DNA of 64,000 nucleotides, from contig NZ_JH636438.1 of assembly GCF_000255655.1 (NCBI RefSeq), forward strand, positions 124,001-188,000, given 5' to 3'. The stretch's first letter is position 1. Every line of letters starts with the position of its first letter. Positions 1 through 8,251 of this stretch are shown here, in pieces. Source of the stretch: Schlesneria paludicola DSM 18645. GTDB lineage: Bacteria > Planctomycetota > Planctomycetia > Planctomycetales > Planctomycetaceae. A model generated the notes under the pieces. It saw only the letters and a program-made list of their open reading frames with translations. It had not been told where the DNA came from and searched no databases. A program made the position numbers and the translations under genes.

Positions 1-67
1 CAAAAATCAAAACGGCTGAGACGAGTGTGATGTCCCAGTGAACCAACAAAACTTGCAGCCAATCCAT
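1..67 (-). CDS. N-terminus of a membrane protein, possibly a TadV/CpaA-type prepilin peptidase (partial)
   Basis: Only the first 22 codons lie inside the window; they read MDWLQVLLVHWDITLVSAVL and on, a hydrophobic N-terminus. The ATG is preceded by AAAGG at a normal distance. It sits on the same strand and downstream of a Flp pilin, and in Tad/Flp loci the gene following the pilin is often the A24-family prepilin peptidase. The functional call is inference from the neighbour and from the hydrophobic start, since the catalytic aspartates would lie outside the window. Confidence 0.35.
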   Translation of the reverse strand, partial: MDWLQVLLVHWDITLVSAVLIF

Positions 68-144
68 GTCCAATCACCTTTCGTAAAGCAGTTGAGGGGC
101 GGCGTCGACGGAGCTTCCAGCTCCCGCCAGCATGCGATCGGTTT

Positions 145-261
145 TCAGCATCCACGTTGCTGTCCGGTGGCCAGGTTCACCATCCCCACCAGCAGCACAA
201 GTGCAGCGGGGGCCCATTGGAGAAGCTGGCTACTAGACAAATCAAACCAAATAGGAAGCAT
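145..261 (-). CDS. possible small single-span membrane protein (38 aa)
   Basis: A short frame begins with ATG preceded by GAAGG about seven bases upstream and contains one clear hydrophobic stretch (PAALVLLVGMVNLATG). It lies between the Flp pilin and the partial downstream gene on the same strand. I do not recognise the family. The hydrophobic segment and ribosome site favour a real gene, but the length is small enough for chance. The 273 bases between this ORF and the pilin stop show nothing else I can support. Confidence 0.33.
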   Translation of the reverse strand: MLPIWFDLSSSQLLQWAPAALVLLVGMVNLATGQQRGC

Positions 262-534
262 GTTCAACCTTCGATCAATCCGCGGGTGTTGAAGCGAAAT
301 CTCAGAGTCATTTCGACGTGTGCGACTGCTTCAAGAAACCGTGGCAAACGGCAGATTCAAAGCCAGGGCGAGGTCAGCGAAGCAACCCGGTCGCAAAATG
401 ACGACCGGGTCGCGGGACTCCAAGGCGGCTCGATGCGCCTGAATGACGATTGTTGAAATCGCGGGGGGGGCGGGCTCCGTCAAACCACCGGGATGATTCG
501 AAAGGTGCCTGTTTCCCCTAATTTCACTCATCAA

Positions 535-705
535 TCACAGGGCGTTGGCGGCCGACAGGAACTTGGCATTGGCCTTCGTACCGATCGTCGAGACCGTACC
601 GATACAGACGACGATGATCAGGGCGAGCATCACCGCGTATTCAACGGCGGTTGGCCCATCTTCCGAGACGAGAAAATTCTTAACGCTGGTCATGAACTTG
701 TTCAT
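535..705 (-). CDS. Flp family type IVb pilin
   Basis: This is a 56-residue major-pilin-type protein of the Flp/Tad system. A short basic leader ends at Gly17, followed by PTAVEYAVMLALIIVV: the class IVb signature with Glu at +5 and Tyr at +6 after the predicted cleavage site, then a single hydrophobic helix. The length is typical for Flp pilins. The start is supported by GAGGG just upstream; an in-frame Met5 is less well placed. After cleavage by an A24 peptidase the mature pilin would be assembled by the Tad secretion machinery, whose other genes would lie beyond the left edge. The gene is probably expressed from the 306-base gap upstream, which contains strong hairpins. Confidence 0.9.
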   Translation of the reverse strand: MNKFMTSVKNFLVSEDGPTAVEYAVMLALIIVVCIGTVSTIGTKANAKFLSAANAL

Positions 706-828
706 CGTTTCCCTCTTTCAACACACGGCCCGAATCCCGCACCAGGAACCCAAGCGATCTATCAATCTGAGAAGTCCGCTCAGTCGTAGCTACACTGCAG
801 CGACCACGAAGCCTCTCTGCACCCCTGG

Positions 829-893
829 GTGAACCGACTTTCGTCGGTGTTCACATGAAGCCGACGGTTGGAACGACTGTCGGCTCATGTGAA
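829..893. promoter_or_regulatory. interlocking hairpins between permease and pilin genes
   Basis: Two inverted repeats overlap. GTGAACCGAC (829-838) can pair with GTCGGTGTTCAC (843-854), and TTCACATGAAGCCGAC (850-865) can pair with GTCGGCTCATGTGAA (879-893), each with a single bulge. The arms share the same motif, so alternative pairings are possible. No U-tract follows on either strand, so this is not a textbook intrinsic terminator. It lies downstream of the permease and 124-188 bases upstream of the pilin start, in what may be the pilin leader. The rest of the 706-1011 gap shows nothing else. Confidence 0.4.
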
Positions 894-1011
894 CATTCGA
901 AACCTAGTTCGAGATTGCAGTGCGTCAAATTGGAGTGGTTGAGAATTTTGGGAAATTTGCGAGAAGTGTGTCGGGCGCGGCTGGTGCAGTTAGCCTGGCT
1001 ATCTGAATTGA

Positions 1012-2646
1012 TCAGCGAGAGCCGCGCAGGCGAGGGTCGGAAGCATCTCGAAGTGCTTCGCCCATCAGGTTATACGCCGTAATCGTGATGAAGATGGCTA
1101 AGCCCGGGAAATGAATCAGCCAAGGTGCATGCAACAAGGCTTCACGGCCGTCGGCCAAAAGTCCGCCCCATGAGGGTGTCGGTTTCGAAATTCCCAGTCC
1201 CAGAAAGGACAGCGCGCTTTCGGTCAGGATCGCACCTGCGATTCCGAATGTCGCGGACACCAGAACAGGCGCCATGGCATTGGGTAAGACATGTCGGAAG
1301 ATGATCCGAATTGGTGAATATCCAAGGGCGCGCCCCGCGAGCACGAATTCCTGATCGACCAGGCGCAGGAATTCACCTCGCACCAACCGGGCGATCCCCG
1401 TCCAGCCGGTCAATCCGATAATCACCATGATATTCATGATGCTCGGGCCGAAAAATGCCACGATGGTCAGGATGAGAAAGAACGTCGGGAAGCAGATCAT
1501 GACTTCGATCAGTCGCGAGATCACCAGGTCTGGGACGCCGCGGAAGTAACCCGCAATCGCACCGACCACGATTCCGATCGCGACGTAGATCGCCACAGCG
1601 ACCAGCCCCACTGACAGGCTGACGCGACCGCCCCAAATGATCCGACAAAGCACGTCGCGGCCGGCTTCATCGGTTCCCAGCCAGTGCGGCCCGCTCCAGG
1701 TGGATGTCGGTTTCATGGATGCGGCGTCTTTTCCGGTGGGGCACCACGCCGCGGGATACCAGGCGGGGGCCGCCGATTTTCCAGAAAGATCGTATTCATC
1801 AAGGCTGTAAACGATCAGTGGCCATGTTACGGATTCGTAGACAACTGGTGCGCGGTCGGCCGTGCTGTCGGCGGCAAAGACGCCATTTTTGTAGTCGGTC
1901 CGATCTACTCGCGAAGGAACCATCCACCAACGCAGGCCACCGGCAAGCGTTGGAATCACAATCAGGATGACGACCAGGCCCCACTTGCGGCGGTCTTCGT
2001 GATCGGCCGAGAACAGAACTCGCAACAACCTCTTCCAGACCGGCAGCAGCAGGAACAGAATGTTGGCGCACAGGAAAAAGACTTCGAGTCCGTTCAGCGA
2101 TTGAAAGACGGGGAAGTGGGATTTTGAAACCAGCGTCAAATCTTTGGCGTCAAAATTGGCGCGCAGGTCTCGTTGCAGTCGTTTTAATTCTTCGATCGAT
2201 TTGGCCTGATCGGGAATGACTGCGGCCGAAAGCAAGTCCTGGCCGATCGTCCGCAGCGGAGCCGCTTTATCGGGGGCGATTGCATCGGCCATGATGCCGA
2301 TTTGAATGGGCAGCGTCTTGAGCAATCTCTGGGCGTCGATTTTGGATTGATCGCTGGTTCGTGACTCGATCAGTTGTGTGATCGTGGCGCGCAGGGTCCG
2401 CCCGGCTTCCTGATATTCGAATCGGTTATAGCCGAAGTAATACAGGGGAGCCGCATTGGCGAGGATCGGTGCAAAGACGCTGGTCGTGATGAGAACCAGG
2501 ATCACGACCGCCGCACAGACCGCCATTCGTCGTTTGCAGAACGCGCGCCAGATTAATGCCCATTGACTTTGACCACGTGTTGAGCCTGTGGTCGCGGCCA
2601 CCGCCGTTGCTGATTTCGCTGTCACAAATCCCCTTCCCTGCGTCAT
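1012..2646 (-). CDS. DppC/OppC-type ABC transporter permease with a large N-terminal insertion
   Basis: This is the inner-membrane permease of a dipeptide/oligopeptide-class ABC importer. The C-terminal ~220 residues are a standard BPD_transp_1 domain, opening with GTDEAGRDVLCRIIWGGR and carrying the ATPase-contact loop GRALGYSPIRIIFRHVLP. The N-terminus has the first membrane helix (about residues 33-55). Between them lie some 250 residues with two further hydrophobic segments (near 190 and 230) that usual DppC proteins of about 300 residues lack. No DppB permease, ATPase or binding protein is next to it: the upstream neighbour is a nitrate transporter and the downstream one a pilin. The peptide substrate class is inferred from family only. 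Confidence 0.88.
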   Translation of the reverse strand: MTQGRGFVTAKSATAVAATTGSTRGQSQWALIWRAFCKRRMAVCAAVVILVLITTSVFAPILANAAPLYYFGYNRFEYQEAGRTLRATITQLIESRTSDQSKIDAQRLLKTLPIQIGIMADAIAPDKAAPLRTIGQDLLSAAVIPDQAKSIEELKRLQRDLRANFDAKDLTLVSKSHFPVFQSLNGLEVFFLCANILFLLLPVWKRLLRVLFSADHEDRRKWGLVVILIVIPTLAGGLRWWMVPSRVDRTDYKNGVFAADSTADRAPVVYESVTWPLIVYSLDEYDLSGKSAAPAWYPAAWCPTGKDAASMKPTSTWSGPHWLGTDEAGRDVLCRIIWGGRVSLSVGLVAVAIYVAIGIVVGAIAGYFRGVPDLVISRLIEVMICFPTFFLILTIVAFFGPSIMNIMVIIGLTGWTGIARLVRGEFLRLVDQEFVLAGRALGYSPIRIIFRHVLPNAMAPVLVSATFGIAGAILTESALSFLGLGISKPTPSWGGLLADGREALLHAPWLIHFPGLAIFITITAYNLMGEALRDASDPRLRGSR

Positions 2647-2889
2647 CCACCGAGGGTGTCACCAGAAAATCGTCGATCGAAAATCCACTGTCTCGATTTT
2701 CCAATGACACCGCAATCCGTTTGGTCTCGCGAGCAACGACCGAGAATCCTGATTGATTAGATCCGATGGATGGTAGCACAGCCGTGCGTCGATTCGAACC
2801 CTCGTGTGTGCCGGATGCGAATTGTCGGCACGAAGGGGATCGTTGCGAATAGCTGCCGGAGCGCTGCAGCGATCGTCGACTTCAATATT

Positions 2890-4236
2890 TCAGGTCGATT
2901 CGATTGTCAGATTCTGTGGTGGAAATGCCGGACTCGTGAGGTGATCGGCGACCTCGGCTGCGGACGACGCCGTGAGCAACGCGAACGAGGCACACGAGAG
3001 CACAACGAGCCCCAGCAGCCAGAACGCGGTTGGCCAGGGGATCATCGATTGAAACAAAAATCCGGCCGCGACCGCACCGATGTTTCCTCCGGCGCCGACC
3101 AGTCCTGCGACGGAACCGAGTGCCGGGCGATTGATGAATGGTACGATGGCATAGACGGCGCCATTCGACATCTTGACGAACAATCCCACAAGCAACAGCA
3201 TCGCCACGGCTGGTCCGATCTGTTTTGTTTGCGAAAAGATCAGCAGCATCAGTCCTTCACCCAGGATTGTCAGAAGCAGCCATTGTGCCCGACCGGTCAG
3301 GCCGGTTGCCTTGGCCCAGCGATCGCTGACCAGGCCCCCCAGGGCTCGCGCGAACAGGTTCATCATTCCGAAGCCTGCGGCAATCGATCCTGCCGAATAC
3401 ATGTCCATCTGAAAGTAGTCGGTGAAGTACAGGACGGCGACGTTGTCGATTGTCAGCTCGAGTCCGAAACAACAGGCGTAGAGGATCGCGAGCGCCCAGA
3501 CGCGAAGGTCGCGGGCCGCGGCCATTAATGTCGACTTCTTTCCTGCAGAGGGCAAAAGCCCTGCTCGTCTGAGATCGGCGAAATTGCCTTCGGGTGTATC
3601 CTGAGTCAACCACCAATAGAGGACTCCCGTGAAGGCGCAGACCACACCCGCGCAGACCATGCACAAACGCCACCCCGCGGCCGCCGAAATGCCCGTGCCG
3701 GTGATCAACGCGAACAACAGCGGCATTCCAAGTTGAGTCACGCCGCCTCCCAGATTGCCCCAGCCTGCGGCCGTTGCGTTTGCTGTTCCTACGCAACTCG
3801 AGGCGAACATCCGCGAGGTGTGGTATTGCGTCACGACGAACGAGGCGCCGATCGCTCCAATCAGAATTCGTCCAATTAGGAACGTTGCGAAGTCCGTTGC
3901 GAGCCCCACCGCCATGACGGGAATCGCACCCAGCACTAGCAGCCAGGTGTACGTCAGGCGTGGACCGAATCGGTCGCACAACCATCCGACGAGAATCCGA
4001 AACACAACGGTCATGCTGACGGAACCGATGATGCACCATCCCACCTGTTGTTTGGTGAGTCCCAACTCTTCGCGGATCACGGGCATCAGCGGGGCGAGTC
4101 CAAACCAGGAGAAAAAACACAGGAAGAACGCGAGCCATGACAGATGGAAGGCGCGCATCGGAACGGTGTCGAACCGAAAGATTTGCAGGCGCTGGGCCGG
4201 GGCGGCGACAGGACGAGTGACATCGACAACAGACAT
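2890..4236 (-). CDS. NarK/NasA-type MFS nitrate/nitrite transporter
   Basis: A 448-residue, twelve-helix major facilitator protein, last gene of the nitrate assimilation operon and 74 bases downstream of nasA. It would move nitrate (or exchange nitrite) across the cytoplasmic membrane. Family traits include the first helix LSWLAFFLCFFSWFGLAPL, motif A-like GWLCDRFGPR and the glycine-rich helix-5 segment AAGWGNLGGGVTQ, similar to the nitrate signature of NNP-family carriers. The ATG was chosen because AAAGG lies nine bases upstream and the N-terminus then matches family length; a longer frame upstream looks non-coding. Operon context strongly supports nitrate as substrate. Confidence 0.87.
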   Translation of the reverse strand: MSVVDVTRPVAAPAQRLQIFRFDTVPMRAFHLSWLAFFLCFFSWFGLAPLMPVIREELGLTKQQVGWCIIGSVSMTVVFRILVGWLCDRFGPRLTYTWLLVLGAIPVMAVGLATDFATFLIGRILIGAIGASFVVTQYHTSRMFASSCVGTANATAAGWGNLGGGVTQLGMPLLFALITGTGISAAAGWRLCMVCAGVVCAFTGVLYWWLTQDTPEGNFADLRRAGLLPSAGKKSTLMAAARDLRVWALAILYACCFGLELTIDNVAVLYFTDYFQMDMYSAGSIAAGFGMMNLFARALGGLVSDRWAKATGLTGRAQWLLLTILGEGLMLLIFSQTKQIGPAVAMLLLVGLFVKMSNGAVYAIVPFINRPALGSVAGLVGAGGNIGAVAAGFLFQSMIPWPTAFWLLGLVVLSCASFALLTASSAAEVADHLTSPAFPPQNLTIEST

Positions 4237-4310
4237 CGAGTGACCTTTCGATCGTCGAGGAAACGAGGGGAAATTCAACAATGGGCCATGCGAGCGCCGA
4301 TGGCCAACTG

Positions 4311-6563
4311 TCACGACGGCAGACGAAGTCTGACCGCGCACGCTTTGTACGAAGGTTGTTTTGAATAGGGATCGAACACCGCGTCGGTCAGGCGATTAAC
4401 CTCGGCATAGTGCATCGGCAAAAAGATTTGACCGGGGGGAACGGACTGCGTCAGAAAGGCGGTCGCTCTGATGCTGGCGCGTCGTGATTCCACGAGCACC
4501 GTCTGCTGCGGTTGTACACCCAGCCTTCGAGCGTCGGCGGGATTGATCTCGACATAGATGTTTCGCGGCGAGAGTTTCTGCAGGACGGCGGATTTCGCCG
4601 TCCGTGTTTGGGTGTGCCATTGAACGGCCGTGCCGCGACCTGTTAGCAGGATCAGCGGAAAGTCGTCATTCGGCGGCTCGGGCATGGGGCGAGAGGCTTC
4701 GAATCGCAGCTTCGCGCGGCCATCGGCATGAAAGAATTTTCCATCTGCGAACAGACGCCTCTCTTGAGTGATTCCAGCGACTGGCATTGTGATCTGCGAT
4801 CGCTCTGCACTGTCTGTGAGTGCACTGTCGGCTTGAAGCGGGGGAAAGGGCCACTGAATGCCACCCGATCGATCCAGGTGAGATTCGTCTTCGATGCCGC
4901 TGAAATCGCAGGGCCGATCCTTGCTGAGTTGCTTGAGAAGCTGGAACACGGCCGCGGGTGAAGACCATTGGCGAAACATCGATCCCACGCCGCACGCCTG
5001 GGCGATCAATTGGAAGATGCGAAAGTCCGAAAGGGCCTGTCCGGGTGCCCGCGCGATCTGTTTGATGGTGCCGATGCGGCGTTCTGAGTTGATCAGCGTT
5101 CCGGACTTTTCTCCCCACGCCGCTGCGGGCAGCATCAGATCGGCGAGCTGTGCCGTTTCCGTGGAGGTGTACATGTCTTGCACGACCAGAAACTCGAGTC
5201 GGCTGAGAATATCTTTCGCCTGGTCCTGATTGATCCACGAATGGGCCGGATTGGTGGCTATGACCCACAGCCCTTTGATCTTGCCGTCCAGGATTCCCTT
5301 CAGGATTTCGTGGTAGCTGAAGCTGTTTTTGTCGGGAATTCGTTCTAGCGGAATCTCGAGGATTTGCGAGACTTCGTTCCGATGGGCAGGGTCTGTGAAT
5401 TCGCGACCCGCAAACAGACCTGTCGTGTTACTGAATAGCCGTGATCCCATCGCGTTGCACTGGCCTGTGATCGAATTGGCCCCAGTGCCCGGTCGGCCGA
5501 TGTTCCCCGTCATCAAGGCCAGATTGATCAAACTTTGAGCCGCTCGCACCCCTTCGTACGACTGATTGATGCCCATCGTCCACCAGAACGACACTCGTTT
5601 TCGGGTGTGGACCAATTGGGCAAATTCTTCCAGTCTTTCCGGAAGGATTCCCGTGACGTTTGCGACGAATTCCGGAGTGTAACTGGCAACATGTTTCCGA
5701 AATTCCTCGGCGCCGGACGTGTGTTGTTTCAAATAGTCGGCATCGATCCAGCCACGTTCGAACAGGATGTGTGCGATTCCGTAGAACAGGGGCAGGTCGC
5801 TTTTGGGCTTGATCGCCAGGTGCATGGTCGCTGCCATGGCCGTTTCGGTTCGTCGAGGATCGATGACCACGATTTGTGGCTGGCGGCGATTGCGCATCAC
5901 ACGTTCCCATAGGATGGGGTGTGCGATGCACAAATTGGCTCCTACTAACACGATCACGTCCGATTCTTCGAAGTCGGCGTAGGTGTATGGCGGGGCATCG
6001 AAGCCGAACGATTGCTTGTAGGCGACGACCGCGGTCGCCATGCATTGCCGCGTATTTCCATCCCCGTGCAACATGCCCATCCCGAATTTGCCGAGGGCTC
6101 CCAGGAACGCCATTTCCTCAGTCGCGATCTGTCCTGTACCCAGCCAGGCCATCGCTTCGGGCCCATAGCGATCACGAATTCGCATCCATCGCTCGGCGAA
6201 TGTTCGAGTGGCGGTCGGCCAGTTAATTTGTTCGAACTTTCCGCGGGAGTTCTTCAGCAGTGGCGTCGTGGCGCGATCGGGACTGTTGAGTACCGTCAAG
6301 GCTTCCCAGCCTTTGGGACAGGCCATTCCCAAATTGACGGGGTACTCGGTGGTCGGTGACAGACCAACCGGACCATCCGCCTGCAAATGGGCAGTAAGAG
6401 AGCAACCTGTCGAGCAAAAGCCACACACGAGGTTGGTCGTTGCGGTCGGCGTGATTGACTCGGGAAGCCGTGCGAGTCCAAAGTCGCCGGGGCGTTGCAG
6501 GAGTTCACGCGTCATCGGGCCGTCGTGTGCCCGAATCAGATTTCGCAGGTCGAGCCAGTTCAT
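4311..6563 (-). CDS. nasA: assimilatory nitrate reductase catalytic subunit (molybdopterin)
   Basis: This 750-residue molybdo-bis-MGD enzyme reduces nitrate to nitrite in the cytoplasm. The N-terminus has the [4Fe-4S] motif CGFCSTGC followed by [10 protein letters not shown]. The molybdenum-ligand region reads [13 protein letters not shown] with the ligand Cys conserved, and the C-terminus is a molydop-binding domain ([17 protein letters not shown]). No Tat signal is visible, as expected for an assimilatory enzyme. The ATG overlaps the stop of the upstream Fe-S/membrane fusion in an ATGA, so the two are translationally coupled. No flavin or BFD-type electron-input domain is attached, so electrons must come from a partner, most simply the coupled upstream protein. 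Confidence 0.92.
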   Translation of the reverse strand: MNWLDLRNLIRAHDGPMTRELLQRPGDFGLARLPESITPTATTNLVCGFCSTGCSLTAHLQADGPVGLSPTTEYPVNLGMACPKGWEALTVLNSPDRATTPLLKNSRGKFEQINWPTATRTFAERWMRIRDRYGPEAMAWLGTGQIATEEMAFLGALGKFGMGMLHGDGNTRQCMATAVVAYKQSFGFDAPPYTYADFEESDVIVLVGANLCIAHPILWERVMRNRRQPQIVVIDPRRTETAMAATMHLAIKPKSDLPLFYGIAHILFERGWIDADYLKQHTSGAEEFRKHVASYTPEFVANVTGILPERLEEFAQLVHTRKRVSFWWTMGINQSYEGVRAAQSLINLALMTGNIGRPGTGANSITGQCNAMGSRLFSNTTGLFAGREFTDPAHRNEVSQILEIPLERIPDKNSFSYHEILKGILDGKIKGLWVIATNPAHSWINQDQAKDILSRLEFLVVQDMYTSTETAQLADLMLPAAAWGEKSGTLINSERRIGTIKQIARAPGQALSDFRIFQLIAQACGVGSMFRQWSSPAAVFQLLKQLSKDRPCDFSGIEDESHLDRSGGIQWPFPPLQADSALTDSAERSQITMPVAGITQERRLFADGKFFHADGRAKLRFEASRPMPEPPNDDFPLILLTGRGTAVQWHTQTRTAKSAVLQKLSPRNIYVEINPADARRLGVQPQQTVLVESRRASIRATAFLTQSVPPGQIFLPMHYAEVNRLTDAVFDPYSKQPSYKACAVRLRLPS

Positions 6564-8251
6564 GTGCGGACGGCTCCTGGCATACGTGGCGCAACCGCGG
6601 TCATGAAGAACAGCGTCCGTTCGAGCAGTTCGCCGCAGACTGACATCGCGAAGATCGCGGTCACGGTTGCAAACCATTTCACCGCAGAAGTCTGTTCGGC
6701 ATCGATCATCAAGAGGCTGGGCAGAATGACGCCACCCAGCGCGCCGATCGCAAATCGGACGGTCGTCATCCCGGCGAGTTCCCGCGTCATGAGCTGTGCC
6801 ATCCGTTTGAGCGGCGTCTGATGGCGATCGAGCAGATGCAGCAGATCGCAGGCTTCGTATGTCAGCTTGACCAGTGCCGACGCGACGAGCGGACGGTACA
6901 GGCGGCCAAACAGATCCCGCATGACGGCACTGACGGAGAGTTCCGGGTGCATGACCGCTGCAATCATTGAGGCAAACAACATGGCTGCGAGTCCGAGCCA
7001 GATGCTGGTCCCGATGAATCGGAACAGCGTCCGTGTTCCACCCCAGGTCGGCCGCCGCGTTCGGTAATAGATCATCACCGAACACAACACGCCGGCCAGT
7101 CCACCGGCGAGGACACTGGCTCGAACCAATCGCCAGGACGAATCGGCAATGAGGTGTTCGCCTCCCAGGAACTCTCCCGAGGAATAGACCGCCGCGGCGG
7201 CGGCAAATGCGCCGAAGGCGACGATTTCACGGCTCAACCACGACTTGCGTAAACCGAGGAACGCGCGCCATGCCAGGTGCGGTCGACCCAGATGCAGCGT
7301 GGATGATCCCAAGGCCAGCATGCCAAAGCCCAGTGCGATGAGCGATTGCCAGCCGCGAACATCGGCAAATGCGTTCGTTTCATAACGATTCGCCAGCCAC
7401 GCATTCACATAATATGCACCAACGGACAACTGCGTGAGAACCAGCATGACGATCAATGGAGGGTGGGCTTCCTCGATCCGTGCCGCGTAGTAATCTGCGG
7501 GAACCATGTTTCGCGGAAAGACCTGTCGAGTCTTGTAGATGGTCGTGGGTTGAGTGAGCTGTGGATCAGGTGCGGCCGGAAGGAAGTTGGTGGCTTCGCA
7601 ATCGGCTGCGACATCCGCCTGTGAGACGACACTGATCCGGATCGCTTCGTGAGGACAGGCTTGAACGCACGCGGGGGCTTCACCAGCCGACAGCCGTTGT
7701 GAGCACATATCGCATTTGCGGACGATTCCCTTCCCCGCATGATACTTCGGCACGTCGTACGGACAGGCCAGCACACAGTACTGACAGCCAAAGCATTGAT
7801 CATCGAGATGTTTAACAATTCCGGTTCTGGCGTCTTTCTCATACGCCAGTGTTGGGCAGACTTCCATGCAGGCTGGCTGCAGGCAATGGTGACAGGCGGC
7901 CGTGACGTGTTGCAGGACGGGTAAGGCCGCCGTGCCCCCCACTAGCAATCCGACATCGCGCCAGGTTTCTTGTTCGTCCAGGCCGTTCAGAGAATGGCAG
8001 GCCGTGACGCATGCTTTGCAGCCCGAGCAGCGATCAAGATCCACTTCAAACGCATATTGCTCGCCCGGTGCGGGAGGACTTGATGGCAGCAATCGCTGAT
8101 AGTACTTGGATTGAAATGGACGGCCGCCCGACCCAGAGGTTCGGGCGAACTCGTCGACGGCCGTCAGCTCTTGCTGATCCTGGAGGAGCGTATCGATCAG
8201 TGACAGACCACTGGTGGACTGTGTGTCGATGGGCAGGCTTGCGGGAGTCAT
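6560..8251 (-). CDS. DmsB-DmsC fusion: four-cluster ferredoxin joined to a membrane anchor
   Basis: The first ~240 of 563 residues form a DmsB/NrfC-type ferredoxin with sixteen cysteines in four groups: [36 protein letters not shown], and CDMC with APACVQACP. The rest is a DmsC-like anchor with about eight hydrophobic helices (for example [17 protein letters not shown]). In DMSO reductase these are two polypeptides that oxidise menaquinol and pass electrons to the molybdenum subunit. Here they are fused and stop-start overlapped with both nirBD and nasA (4 bases each), implying a quinol-fed electron path to assimilatory nitrate reductase; that role is inference. The ATG in the overlap is preferred over an upstream GTG, which would add a non-conserved arginine-rich stretch. 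Confidence 0.88.
   Translation of the reverse strand: MTPASLPIDTQSTSGLSLIDTLLQDQQELTAVDEFARTSGSGGRPFQSKYYQRLLPSSPPAPGEQYAFEVDLDRCSGCKACVTACHSLNGLDEQETWRDVGLLVGGTAALPVLQHVTAACHHCLQPACMEVCPTLAYEKDARTGIVKHLDDQCFGCQYCVLACPYDVPKYHAGKGIVRKCDMCSQRLSAGEAPACVQACPHEAIRISVVSQADVAADCEATNFLPAAPDPQLTQPTTIYKTRQVFPRNMVPADYYAARIEEAHPPLIVMLVLTQLSVGAYYVNAWLANRYETNAFADVRGWQSLIALGFGMLALGSSTLHLGRPHLAWRAFLGLRKSWLSREIVAFGAFAAAAAVYSSGEFLGGEHLIADSSWRLVRASVLAGGLAGVLCSVMIYYRTRRPTWGGTRTLFRFIGTSIWLGLAAMLFASMIAAVMHPELSVSAVMRDLFGRLYRPLVASALVKLTYEACDLLHLLDRHQTPLKRMAQLMTRELAGMTTVRFAIGALGGVILPSLLMIDAEQTSAVKWFATVTAIFAMSVCGELLERTLFFMTAVAPRMPGAVRT

Noticed and set aside
38-456. Rightward open frames at the left edge
   Set aside because: They have no ribosome site and oppose the pilin locus; composition is unlike the real genes here.
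331-534. Minus-strand frame directly after the pilin stop (67 codons)
   Set aside because: No ribosome site at its start, no hydrophobic or conserved segment; it begins within the region just after the pilin stop and looks like chance.
2775-2830. tRNA-like GATTCGAACCC on the plus strand
   Set aside because: Read on the minus strand it gives GGGTTCGAATC, but the flanking bases do not form a T-stem and no anticodon arm or acceptor stem can be built.
2770-4138. Long frames opposite and out of phase with the nitrate transporter
   Set aside because: They are antisense or shifted shadows of a clearly coding GC-rich gene.
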